Source: a virus. From it: DNA of 26,154 bases. The DNA lies in IMG/VR virus record IMGVR_UViG_3300029910_000251, positions 1 to 26,154 of that record; one strand, 5' to 3'. Position numbers and translations under genes: made by a program. Positions 16,158 through 23,166 of this stretch are shown piece by piece. The notes beneath the pieces were generated by a model. The model searched no databases and was not told the DNA's origin. It saw only the letters and a program-made list of their open reading frames with translations. Positions within the stretch are counted from its first letter, which is position 1, and each line of letters begins with the position of its first letter.

Positions 16158-16595
16158 TTAGATGAGAAATTTTGCTCCTCCGGGGATCACGTAATCGCAG
16201 GACAAACGCCCATCTTTCAAATTTCCACCAGCGTCTAGGAAAGCCTGTTGAGTGAGGTCGATGCCATGGTAGGTGCTTTCAGCGGGCCCTACGTCGATGA
16301 GCGGAACCGTGATCGAAGATCCTCCGTACGGTGTAACGATGATTGGCGTCTTCCAGGGGATATTCGGAAGAGGAGTTCCAGCCGTGGCTTTGCATTTGCC
16401 CCAATCAGGCACAGGCAATGCACATCCCAATATGGTCGGATTCCCTTTGGTATTGATCCCGCTGGCCGTGCTTCCGTCATCCTGTGGATCATTATCACCC
16501 CCGAACCAAGTGGCAATCTGTCCTCGAACGAGAAGATCAGGGCCATCTACGATGACGTGGAAAAACCAACCCGGCGAGGTGATGATCTGGATCAA
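16158..16595 (-). CDS. RlpA-like double-psi beta-barrel protein, candidate cell-wall enzyme
   Basis: The 145-residue frame uses a TTG start at 16595, overlapping the lipoprotein stop (TTGA), with AAGGTGG about seven bases upstream. The protein shows GQIATWFGG (25-33), a Cys-containing ILGCALPVP (55-63), a WKTPIIVTPYGG strand pair, PLIDVGP (98-104) and GIDLTQQAF (111-119). This order matches the double-psi barrel of RlpA and related proteins, where the Asp of the [IV]xD-x-GP motif (here Asp101) is important for peptidoglycan cleavage. Some family members cleave naked glycan strands, others only bind. No signal peptide is evident, so export would need the holin or another route. As no other lytic enzyme is visible, it is the best endolysin candidate in the window. 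Confidence 0.68.
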   Translation of the reverse strand: MIQIITSPGWFFHVIVDGPDLLVRGQIATWFGGDNDPQDDGSTASGINTKGNPTILGCALPVPDWGKCKATAGTPLPNIPWKTPIIVTPYGGSSITVPLIDVGPAESTYHGIDLTQQAFLDAGGNLKDGRLSCDYVIPGGAKFLI

Positions 16596-16930
16596 GGCAC
16601 AACCACCTTGTTCTCAGCAGCCCACCGATCCAAGGATTCAAACTGCTGTGCCTGCTGGCCGGAGATCAGATAGACCTTGCGCCCATACGAAGTCCAACTC
16701 TGCAAGGGAACGTCGCCCAAGGGGGGATGTAGCTTGCTCTTGTTCGCCAGATAGTTGAAGACGAACACGTAACGCTCGGTCACATAGACGCCACGGCTAT
16801 CGCCCTTGACGATCCCTGCGTCTCGGCGATTTCCGTCCCAACCGATCTTGTTGGGCTCAACCGGATTGGGCGCTACGGTCCCCGCGCACCCAACCAAACA
16901 AAGGCTAAGAGCTACGAATACGAAGCGCAT
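16592..16930 (-). CDS. Outer-membrane-type lipoprotein, phage-conserved family
   Basis: Begins MRFVFVALSLCLVGCAGT: a short basic end, a hydrophobic core and a lipobox LVGC with the lipidated Cys at residue 15. The mature part contains a WDGNRRDAGIV segment, a VTERYVFVFNYLA segment and KLHPPLG, which I recall as a pattern (GN..(N/D)(S/A)GI(I/V)...VT...PPL) from small lipoproteins encoded by phages and prophages. After processing it would be 98 residues anchored in an envelope membrane. It overlaps the double-psi gene by 4 bp and the preceding Ala-rich gene by 26 bp. An envelope role in lysis or exclusion is possible. It lacks the Pro-rich body typical of outer spanins. Confidence 0.72.
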   Translation of the reverse strand: MRFVFVALSLCLVGCAGTVAPNPVEPNKIGWDGNRRDAGIVKGDSRGVYVTERYVFVFNYLANKSKLHPPLGDVPLQSWTSYGRKVYLISGQQAQQFESLDRWAAENKVVVP

Positions 16931-17192
16931 CGAGGTTTCCTTGTTCGGCCTGCTGCACCGCGTCAGCGTCCTTGTCTTTCTCTGCCTGCTCGTCAGCAGA
17001 TTCCTTTTGCTGGATCATCGCTGGCGTGTTGTGGGCCGCAAACAGTTCCTCAACCACCTTCGCGACTTCTGTCATGGCGTCCGCCGACTTCTCGATGGCA
17101 GCCTCAGCCCCAGTAACGGGACTGAGGGCCGAGGCAACGGAACTGCCAAGAGCTTCCAACGCGGCTTCGACTTCTGCGGTGAAGCTGGCCAT
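16905..17192 (-). CDS. 95-residue Ala/Glu-rich helical protein
   Basis: Starts MASFTAEVEAALEALGSSVA and is helix-forming almost throughout, with many Ala, Glu, Asp and Lys residues (for example KESADEQAEKDKDADAVQQ near 63-81). A coiled coil is likely. It has no membrane span or signal peptide. The start lies 5 bp after the stop of the preceding gene, and the stop falls 26 bp inside the following lipoprotein gene. Ala-rich tail-like segments resemble those of the neighbouring 163-residue protein. The function is unknown. Confidence 0.6.
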   Translation of the reverse strand: MASFTAEVEAALEALGSSVASALSPVTGAEAAIEKSADAMTEVAKVVEELFAAHNTPAMIQQKESADEQAEKDKDADAVQQAEQGNLDALRIRSS

Positions 17193-17197
17193 GGCCT

Positions 17198-17689
17198 TTA
17201 AGCCGCAGGGGCGACGGCAGCAACAGGAGTTGCGCCAGTCGTGGCAGCGTCAGCGTAGGTTGCAGCACCGGCCTCCACGCCAGCAGCAAGGGCCTCGAAG
17301 AACGCAATCGCCTTAGCAGCATCCGCATCTTTTTCGAGAGAGGCGTAGAGCGAGGCATACTCCTTGCCCAAGGCCGTAACTACGGAGGCCAGGAGGGCGC
17401 TTCCATCGGTGAACTTATTCAGGTAGTCCGTGAACACCGCAACGGTGGGAATGGTCCCATCGGCGAGCGTATGGACGCCGCTGGCGACGGACCACACGTA
17501 GTCAGCCACCTTAGTCCGAGTGGCCGGATCGCTCACCTCAGCCTGAATGAGGACGCCAGTAACAATGCTGGCGACCTCCTGGGTGACAGTCTGGCCGACG
17601 CTTGAACCGAGAATATTCTCGATAAAGTGGGCGGCAGCGAGGGCTTCGTGGCCAACGGTGGCGGCGATCTTGGAGAGAATATTGCTCAT
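17198..17689 (-). CDS. 163-residue Ala-rich helical protein
   Basis: Begins MSNILSKIAATVGHEALAAAHFIENI and continues with amphipathic, Ala/Val-rich helices. The region about 38-80 has TKVADYVWSVASGVHTLAD, and the C-terminus is an Ala/Thr/Pro tail (ATPVAAVAPAA). No signal peptide is evident. The hydrophobic moments may allow membrane association. The ATG overlaps the stop of the holin-like gene by 4 bp (ATGA), so the two are translationally coupled. I do not recognise the family. It may be a membrane-associated partner of the lysis proteins, but this rests on position alone. Confidence 0.62.
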   Translation of the reverse strand: MSNILSKIAATVGHEALAAAHFIENILGSSVGQTVTQEVASIVTGVLIQAEVSDPATRTKVADYVWSVASGVHTLADGTIPTVAVFTDYLNKFTDGSALLASVVTALGKEYASLYASLEKDADAAKAIAFFEALAAGVEAGAATYADAATTGATPVAAVAPAA

Positions 17690-18042
17690 TTGATTTCAGT
17701 GGGTTTGGATTGGGCAGTTTCGGTGGAGGTAAAACCGCCCGGAAGGACGGTTGATTGAACGGAAAGAGTTGAAGGAACGGCTGGAATCGGAGGAGAGCCA
17801 AGGAAGGAGTCGAGACGCCGCTTGAGATCGAGGAGGATCAAATTTCGATAGTGGGACCAGAAAAGAGATGCGGAGGCAAATCCCCCCGCAAGAAGAAACC
17901 AGCCAACCGTGACACCCCAATCAACCGCCCCTTTCGCCACTTTTGCATCGACCCATCCATGGCTCACTAAGGGGGTAACGCAGACGATCAATAGGGCTCG
18001 GATCAAAGATCCAACGAAAAGCTGAACAGGCGAAAGGTTCAT
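17686..18042 (-). CDS. Two-span membrane protein, holin candidate
   Basis: This 118-residue protein has membrane segments at about 7-29 and 43-62, separated by a short polar turn with Lys residues. After them comes a basic stretch (LKRRLDSF) and a Ser/Thr/Pro tail. Two segments, a short size and a charged C-terminal part resemble class II holins, which permeabilise the inner membrane for lysis. The gene lies in a run of membrane and envelope genes and is coupled to the next gene (ATGA). Alternatives are an antiholin or an envelope-remodelling protein. The other small membrane gene nearby could equally be the holin. Confidence 0.65.
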   Translation of the reverse strand: MNLSPVQLFVGSLIRALLIVCVTPLVSHGWVDAKVAKGAVDWGVTVGWFLLAGGFASASLFWSHYRNLILLDLKRRLDSFLGSPPIPAVPSTLSVQSTVLPGGFTSTETAQSKPTEIK

Positions 18043-18045
18043 GTC

Positions 18046-18336
18046 TCAGTTTTTATCGTGACTATGAGGCTCAAATGTCTTGTGCTTGCGCCTTGTCTTG
18101 ACGATAGGCTTATGCCTTTGTGTTGCAAGCATATTGAACACAACCATGCTTCCCTTCCATACCCAGGCCAAGGCAGCACACCCGGAAACGATGACCGCTA
18201 AAAGAAAGCTATCTGCTTGAAGTTCAGGGCTATGCTTCACTATCCACGCCTGCGTTGCGGCAAACCATAGCCCCCAACTGGCACCTGGGGCGATCAAGCT
18301 CATGAAGAGGCTCTTAAAGGACATTGTGTCTTTCAT
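18046..18336 (-). CDS. Small membrane protein, possible holin or antiholin
   Basis: A 96-residue protein starting MKDTMSFKSLFMSL, with a second possible Met start at residue 5 (18324). Hydrophobic segments at about 10-32 (LFMSLIAPGASWGLWFAA) and 43-61 (SFLLAVIVSGCAALAWVW) are followed by a strongly basic tail with several Lys, Arg and His residues. This fits an inner-membrane protein with a cytoplasmic C-terminus. Two possible Met starts four codons apart recall the dual-start holin/antiholin pairs of some phages, but no regulatory stem-loop was found. It lies 3 bp before the next membrane gene. No firm family is recognised. Confidence 0.62.
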   Translation of the reverse strand: MKDTMSFKSLFMSLIAPGASWGLWFAATQAWIVKHSPELQADSFLLAVIVSGCAALAWVWKGSMVVFNMLATQRHKPIVKTRRKHKTFEPHSHDKN

Positions 18337-18404
18337 TATTAAAGGGTTGCATGGGCTGTGCCATCGCGTCTTCTTATGCCTATGATTTAATTAATTTCCA
18401 AGAA

Positions 18405-18782
18405 CTATCTTCGGAAGAGGCTTACAAGCCATCCGATGATGATGCCCATCAATCCCCATATGATGTGAATGGCCTTCAAGGCCCCTTGCTGTTGGGAATT
18501 TCGGTTGTTGATGGCATCCCGCCAAAGCTTCATTTCGTCCCAGTTGCTCCACATCTTCGTCATCTCGGCCCGCAAATCGGTCATGTCCTTTGCATTCAGC
18601 TTTGCTCCCTCTTGCAGATCGCGGACATCCTTTTGGATTATTCCAAGCGAACCAATCCCTGCCTTGATCGTCTCCAAGGAAAATCGATCCGTTGCGGCAG
18701 CTCTCTCAAGCTCGGCGATTGCCTTTAGAATGGATTGGATGTCTTCTTTCGTGGCCGCACTGGCTAAGAGTCGTGGAGACAT
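18405..18782 (-). CDS. Coiled-coil protein with C-terminal membrane anchor, haemolysin XhlA-like
   Basis: The 125-residue protein starts MSPRLLASAATKEDIQSIL, has a charged coiled coil over about 15-95 and ends with one hydrophobic span (IIWGLMGIIIGWLVSLF, about 107-123) and two Arg. This coiled-coil-then-span architecture is typical of XhlA-like phage proteins, which sit in the membrane beside holins and aid lysis. The ATG lies 3 bp after the second fibre's stop, placing it at the switch from tail to lysis genes. The role is inferred from architecture and position. A spanin-like or tail-associated role remains possible. Confidence 0.68.
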   Translation of the reverse strand: MSPRLLASAATKEDIQSILKAIAELERAAATDRFSLETIKAGIGSLGIIQKDVRDLQEGAKLNAKDMTDLRAEMTKMWSNWDEMKLWRDAINNRNSQQQGALKAIHIIWGLMGIIIGWLVSLFRR

Positions 18783-18785
18783 GAC

Positions 18786-20393
18786 TCAGGGAGCTACTGC
18801 CGTCAAATGGACGTAGCATTGCACCGACGTATTGAACTGAAGCAACGTCAGGCTCAAAACAGCCACCGTGATCGGGGAAGTCTCAAAGACCTGAATGGTC
18901 ACCGCCGTGTTGCTAACCGCCGTGATCTGGACGTTGTAGGAATTGGTCGTGCTGGAACTCTCGCAGGAAGCGGTGATTACAGGCGTCACGCCTCCACCAT
19001 AGGCCGTTGGAAACGTCCAAGTGTAGGTTCCGGTCGTGGTCGTCTGGGCGCGGATTCGCTGAACGACGGGGCTTGTGGCCGTGATCGTATTGTTAGGCCA
19101 AGTTCCGGTGATTGTAAGGCCTGCTCCGGCAGTCAACCCAGGGCTGGCGGTTCCTGTACCTCCATTGGCCACCGAAAGGACTGTGCCAGACCAGTTGGCG
19201 TTGTTGATCGTGCTGGCCGTGGCAAGGGAACCAAGCCCCAGATTTGTCCGCGCTGTCGAGGCGCTGGCCAGATCGGAAAGGTTATTCGCCTTTTGCAGGG
19301 ATGTTGCCAGAACGGCGGAGGCCGCTCCCGAAGCGTCATAAGCGGTCGCTGCAGTTGTCGCTGCGGTGCCAAGTCCCAAATTGGTTCGAGCGGTCGCGGC
19401 ATTGGCCAAGTCGCTCAAGTTATTGGCCGACTGAAGGAAGTAGGCGACATTTTGCGATGCAGCCGTGCCGAGCGTCGGCGCTCCTGTCAGTTTGGAGTAG
19501 GCAAGACCGGTGATCCACGCCGGGTTGGCGTAGCTCCCAGAGGTTAAGACGATGGGGTCAGCAATCCCGTAGCCAGACAGAGAAGTCGGCGTCCCCGTGA
19601 TCTTCGACCATGCCAAGGCCGTAATCCAGGCAGGATTGGCATAGCTGGCATCCGTCTCCGCAACATTGGAAAGACCGACCGTCAGTGTGCCACTCGAAGT
19701 GATTGGGCCTCCTGTAACGGTGACATGAGAATCCGCACCGGCCCCGGAGATGCTGGTTACAGTTCCGCTTGGGATCGTAGGTGTGCCAGTGATCTTGGAG
19801 TACGGGAGGCTGACGATCCATGGGGGATTCGTGTAGCTGCTATTGGTGGAAACGCCGTCTGTGATTCCGTAACTGGAAATCGTGGTCGGAGTCGAACTGA
19901 TCGAACTCCAAGGAATTCCGGTAAGATGCGCTCCGTTGGTTACGGTCAAAGCAATCGAGGATGACCCACTTCCATATCCATCGCCACTAATCGTGATCGT
20001 TTGGTTGGCCGTCAAAAATGAGGGAGCGCCGCTTACGTCTGCCCATGGGAAAGGACCCGCTATTGGAGCATAGCGCGCATCGGATGCCGTCTTGGTGTAG
20101 GCATCCGTTATGCCATAGCCCGAGACGGATGTTGGGGTGCTGGTGATCGCGCTCCACGGATAGGTTGAAGGCGCATTGGTCATTCCTCCGCCCATGGCTA
20201 CAATCTGCGCTGGAGTGTAAGAAGTAGGAAGAATGCTGGCGTCAAATCCCCAAATGTTGCTGGCTACCCCAGCGATAGGACGACCGGAAATGCCCGATCC
20301 ATCCGGCCTGACTTGGTTGACATCCACTTCATTTGGATTCAGAGCCAAAGCCAAAGCGCAGGAAGAAAACAGAAATAGGAGAGATATTTTCAT
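18786..20393 (-). CDS. Tail-fibre-like protein with repeats and an N-terminal signal peptide
   Basis: I use the ATG at 20393, because MKISLLFLFSSCALALALNP reads as a standard Sec signal peptide with an Ala-x-Ala site. The frame also allows an ATG at 20402, three codons upstream. The body has the repeats of phage fibres: SGYGITD units (about 94-100 and 178-182), a duplicated YANPAWITxLAxSKxTG segment (about 250-305), two NNLSDLAxAxTARTNLGLG segments (about 322-392) and VANGGTGTASPGLTAG. The C-terminal 110 residues look like a beta-rich tip (GTYTWTFPTAYGGG). Fibres of this type trimerise and bind host-surface glycans or proteins. A signal peptide is unexpected in a virion protein, which is assembled in the cytoplasm. 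The gene follows adaptor A with no gap. Confidence 0.82.
   Translation of the reverse strand: MKISLLFLFSSCALALALNPNEVDVNQVRPDGSGISGRPIAGVASNIWGFDASILPTSYTPAQIVAMGGGMTNAPSTYPWSAITSTPTSVSGYGITDAYTKTASDARYAPIAGPFPWADVSGAPSFLTANQTITISGDGYGSGSSSIALTVTNGAHLTGIPWSSISSTPTTISSYGITDGVSTNSSYTNPPWIVSLPYSKITGTPTIPSGTVTSISGAGADSHVTVTGGPITSSGTLTVGLSNVAETDASYANPAWITALAWSKITGTPTSLSGYGIADPIVLTSGSYANPAWITGLAYSKLTGAPTLGTAASQNVAYFLQSANNLSDLANAATARTNLGLGTAATTAATAYDASGAASAVLATSLQKANNLSDLASASTARTNLGLGSLATASTINNANWSGTVLSVANGGTGTASPGLTAGAGLTITGTWPNNTITATSPVVQRIRAQTTTTGTYTWTFPTAYGGGVTPVITASCESSSTTNSYNVQITAVSNTAVTIQVFETSPITVAVLSLTLLQFNTSVQCYVHLTAVAP
19218..19430 (-). repeat. Tandem protein-coding repeat (NNLSDLA...NLGLG), two copies
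   Basis: Two copies of a 25-residue unit with core NNLSDLAxAxTARTNLGLG are separated by about 21 residues. This is a common shaft repeat of phage fibres, and DNA-level divergence shows it is not a recent exact duplication. Confidence 0.75.
19473..19646 (-). repeat. Fibre shaft repeat (YANPAWITxLAxSKxTG), two copies
   Basis: Two degenerate copies of a unit with core YANPAWITxLAxSKxTG encode part of the fibre shaft. A related, weaker copy (NPPWIVSLPYSKITGTPT) lies upstream. Confidence 0.7.
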
Positions 20394-20395
20394 GG

Positions 20396-20812
20396 CTACC
20401 ATCCGGTTTCAAGGCCAACTCGCCCCCATCCGTTTCCATTGGTGTAAACGTAGTAGTAGTTTGCGTCGTAAGCCTCATCCCCAGGATTTCCAGGCGACGT
20501 AGATTGAGTGGGAGCATGAACCCAAGGGGCGCGGAAAAGCGTTCCAGGTTCGACTACTTCCAAAAGACCATTTCCATTAATGCCGATAATTCCAATCCCT
20601 TTCGGAAAGTTGTTAATCAAGTTCACCATCTGCTGCGCCACTGGTTGAGACATGAGAACGTTATTCTGCATGTCAACCAATTCGCGGGCGAAGGTGGATA
20701 CGGTCTGCTCGTCACAAGGGAGCTTGCCGCCAAAGATGACAAACGCTCTGGTAAACAGTTTCGAATTTTCCGATACCGGAGCTGCCTTAACTTTCTTTTT
20801 GAACCACCACAT
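20396..20812 (-). CDS. Adaptor-like protein A, paralogue of the gene before the SGNH fibre
   Basis: A perfect AGGAGG (20820-20825) lies seven bases before the ATG at 20812. The 138-residue protein starts MWWFKKKVKAAPVSEN (basic). At residues 18-56 it has KLFTRAFVIFGGKLPC followed by TFARELVDMQNNVL, which matches residues 15-54 of the 147-residue gene at 23163-23606 at about 15 of 39 positions (K-L, A, F-G, V-[SA]TF, R, VD, NN-L). The remainder is Gly/Asn-rich and Tyr-rich near the C-terminus. It ends 2 bp before the second fibre's ATG. A small protein immediately upstream of its fibre, in two related copies, suggests a connector or assembly partner for that fibre. No family is recognised. Confidence 0.68.
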   Translation of the reverse strand: MWWFKKKVKAAPVSENSKLFTRAFVIFGGKLPCDEQTVSTFARELVDMQNNVLMSQPVAQQMVNLINNFPKGIGIIGINGNGLLEVVEPGTLFRAPWVHAPTQSTSPGNPGDEAYDANYYYVYTNGNGWGRVGLETGW

Positions 20813-20819
20813 AGCTAAT

Positions 20820-20825
20820 CCTCCT
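20820..20825 (-). promoter_or_regulatory. Perfect AGGAGG Shine-Dalgarno
   Basis: AGGAGG (transcript sense) lies seven bases upstream of the ATG at 20812. It is the best ribosome-binding site on the minus strand and decides the start of the adaptor-like gene. The 38-bp spacer between this gene and the SGNH fibre gene holds nothing else evident. Confidence 0.8.
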
Positions 20826-20850
20826 ATTTCAAAATAATCGAAATATCAGT

Positions 20851-23166
20851 TTAAAGACCCACCGAAATATCCCAAGTGTAGGTAGTCGTCGCAGCGAGTG
20901 CCGTAGTCCCCGCAGTCACGGTTATTGCCGTAGTGCTTGACGACGGGAACACCATCGTAACTCCTGACAAGGCTGAAGCATTCGCGTTGGTCGGCGTCAT
21001 CGAAACGATAGGCGCACTCGAAAGTGTCGCGTTGAAACTGATAGTGAACACGGTAGCCGATAAAGTCGGCAGCGTTCCAGTCGTCAACGAGACATGATAG
21101 CCGGTCTTGAGAATCGTGATGGTTGGCGCGGAGGCTCCCGTTCCAGCCCCAGCCCCCGCAGTTGCGGTAGATGCCGATAAGCTCGGCTGAATCAGGGCAA
21201 TGGCATTCGCTATTGCGGTTGTAGTAAAGGCCGTGCTGGCGGGCGCGGTGGTGTTGTTCCCGGCGGTCTGAGTGGCGACCGTGACCGTGGCCCCCGTCAG
21301 GTTCAGGGTGCCGGTGGTTCCGGTCAGAACGGCGGCGACCTGGTTGGCGGTTGCGGCAGCCGATAAGGTTCCTCCGCTATCAGCGTAGGGAATACCGCTG
21401 ATGATGGTCGATTGGTTAAGCGATCCTTTTACATTCCAGGTGTAGGTAGAGGTGTTCCAGCCACTCAACCAGGCACCCACGTTTCCATTGGATTCGTCGT
21501 AGAGGATGTAGCGGTAGGCGTTCCCCGCTGCGTCCGATCCGGCAAACCAGCGGGCCGCCCCGGCACTCCGGCAATCGACGCCCGCCAGCGACGTATTGGC
21601 ATACTGATTGATCTGGAGATTACCTTGTATATTTAGCGTATAAACATTCGTATTCCAACCTGTCAGAAACATCGCAGTATTACCATTTCCCTTGTCCCAA
21701 AAAAGCAAGCGATGGGCGTTTGCGTCATCATTCACGACCTCCCACCGATCAACTCCTGCGCTCTTGTAATCCACGCCGACTTGCCCGGTGGCAGCAGCGG
21801 CATAGCATGTGAAGATATTGCCGTAAAGCTGCGCCCCATAACCCGCACCGGAACTGCCTAGGCCAGTGACCACAAACGCCAAGTAGGCCCCGTCGTCCGA
21901 AATATAGAAATTCCAGTTGTTGCCCGATCCCTGCTCGCCGACTTGCCAGCGTGAGACGCCAGCAGACCTCAGATCAATAACCGGGCCAGCCGTTGCAAGG
22001 GTTGTATCCAACGTGATGTTATTCCAGATATGGTTAGTAGTGACTGCCGGGCTAGAGTAAAAAACACTGCCGGAGAAAACCGGGAAGGCTCCCGTCTGCA
22101 TCTTGGATTCCAGGTCTTCCTCCAGAAGCTTATGTCCCTCAACCGTGGGATGCGTCCCATCCTGGAAGTAAATGCCGTCCGAATAATCCGGTAGGACGTA
22201 TTCCCGGTTCCAGACGAAGGAGCAAGGAATCTGTCCGGTACGGATCGCTTTATTAATGTTCAACCGATAGGTTTCCTGTTGAGCAGATAAGGCAGACCCA
22301 GGAAGAATGTCTTCCAAGACAACTGTGAAACCATCGGCCAGAGCCGCCGTGGTATACGTCGTCAGGGCGGAAATGATCTGGGTATCCGTCTGAGGAGTGC
22401 CGCCGCCAGCGCCTCGAAGATCGTTGATCCCGGCCCCGACGATCAACCAGGACTGGGGACCGCCATCGCCACCATTAGCGGTAGGACGATGAGGATAAGG
22501 ACCTGTTAAAAATCGATCAGTGATGTTGTTTCCGGCATTCGACCCCGCCGCGATCCACGACCCGGAAACCGCCGTATTGCGAGTGGTTCCATGATTGAGC
22601 GCAAACTTATCGGCAGCAAAAAGCGCCTCGAAACACTGGCTTGAGGGCGTGGGGAGTCCATAACCAAAAGTGATCGAATCTCCCTCGAAGGTGAAGGCGC
22701 AGCCGGTGAGGCCGATGGTGCCCTTGTCGTAGGGGATGATGTTGTTGGCGTCGGCCTTCACCAAGCCGCTCGCGGCATTGGTGGTGTTGCCCTGAATCGT
22801 CACGGAGGCCGGGAGCGTGCTGAGGGGTGCGAATCCGCTTCCGTCGAGCTTCAGGAGGCCGTTAGCCGAATTGGTGATGTTTCCAAGGGTCGTCACCGTA
22901 CCGCTACTTCCGACCGTAAGTACATCGCCATTTCCCATCGTAATCGTTCCTGGCGCAAAGATAGGGAGATTGGCGATCAATGGTTGCAAGTTGGTAAGCG
23001 ACCAATTCTTAGTTGCCGCATCCTGGGCGCTAGTTGGATCAGCCAGATTATTGATCTGCTGGCTATTGGCGTTCAACGGAGTTGTTAGAACGCCATTGGA
23101 AATTGGGAATGAAGCCCCAAGGCAGATTGAAGCTGAAATAAAGAAAGCCAAGATGAAACGTATCAT
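20851..23166 (-). CDS. Tail fibre with embedded SGNH/GDSL hydrolase domain and signal peptide
   Basis: The 771-residue protein starts MIRFILAFFISASICLGAS, a signal-peptide-like segment. Residues 31-55 (NNLADPTSAQDAATKNW) are the classic fibre neck motif. Residues 96-145 hold two GNxTNxAxGLxKxD units. An SGNH hydrolase domain spans about 150-355: GDSIT with nucleophile Ser164, Gly202 in NTAVSGS, GIND with Asn248, and DGTHP with Asp336 and His339. All four blocks of the family are present, so it is probably active. Three RSAGxxRW repeats (about 398-584) form a shaft, followed by ASTAFTTTAIANA and a beta-rich tip (680-771, SAPIV...TYTW). SGNH enzymes remove acetyl groups from surface polysaccharides, a known phage strategy to reach receptors. 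It overlaps the preceding gene by 4 bp (ATGA). Confidence 0.87.
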   Translation of the reverse strand: MIRFILAFFISASICLGASFPISNGVLTTPLNANSQQINNLADPTSAQDAATKNWSLTNLQPLIANLPIFAPGTITMGNGDVLTVGSSGTVTTLGNITNSANGLLKLDGSGFAPLSTLPASVTIQGNTTNAASGLVKADANNIIPYDKGTIGLTGCAFTFEGDSITFGYGLPTPSSQCFEALFAADKFALNHGTTRNTAVSGSWIAAGSNAGNNITDRFLTGPYPHRPTANGGDGGPQSWLIVGAGINDLRGAGGGTPQTDTQIISALTTYTTAALADGFTVVLEDILPGSALSAQQETYRLNINKAIRTGQIPCSFVWNREYVLPDYSDGIYFQDGTHPTVEGHKLLEEDLESKMQTGAFPVFSGSVFYSSPAVTTNHIWNNITLDTTLATAGPVIDLRSAGVSRWQVGEQGSGNNWNFYISDDGAYLAFVVTGLGSSGAGYGAQLYGNIFTCYAAAATGQVGVDYKSAGVDRWEVVNDDANAHRLLFWDKGNGNTAMFLTGWNTNVYTLNIQGNLQINQYANTSLAGVDCRSAGAARWFAGSDAAGNAYRYILYDESNGNVGAWLSGWNTSTYTWNVKGSLNQSTIISGIPYADSGGTLSAAATANQVAAVLTGTTGTLNLTGATVTVATQTAGNNTTAPASTAFTTTAIANAIALIQPSLSASTATAGAGAGTGASAPTITILKTGYHVSLTTGTLPTLSATVFTISFNATLSSAPIVSMTPTNANASALSGVTMVFPSSSTTAITVTAGTTALAATTTYTWDISVGL
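21415..21975 (-). repeat. Three fibre shaft repeats (RSAGxxRW units)
   Basis: Three degenerate units, each starting around [DRC][YLC][RK]SAG[VA]xRW and running about 40-65 residues to an FVVTG/FLTGW/LSGW end, encode the fibre shaft after the hydrolase domain. Confidence 0.7.

Noticed and set aside
18807-19547. 246-residue plus-strand frame across the second fibre
   Set aside because: Arg/Gly-rich antisense of the fibre repeats, with no motif or context.
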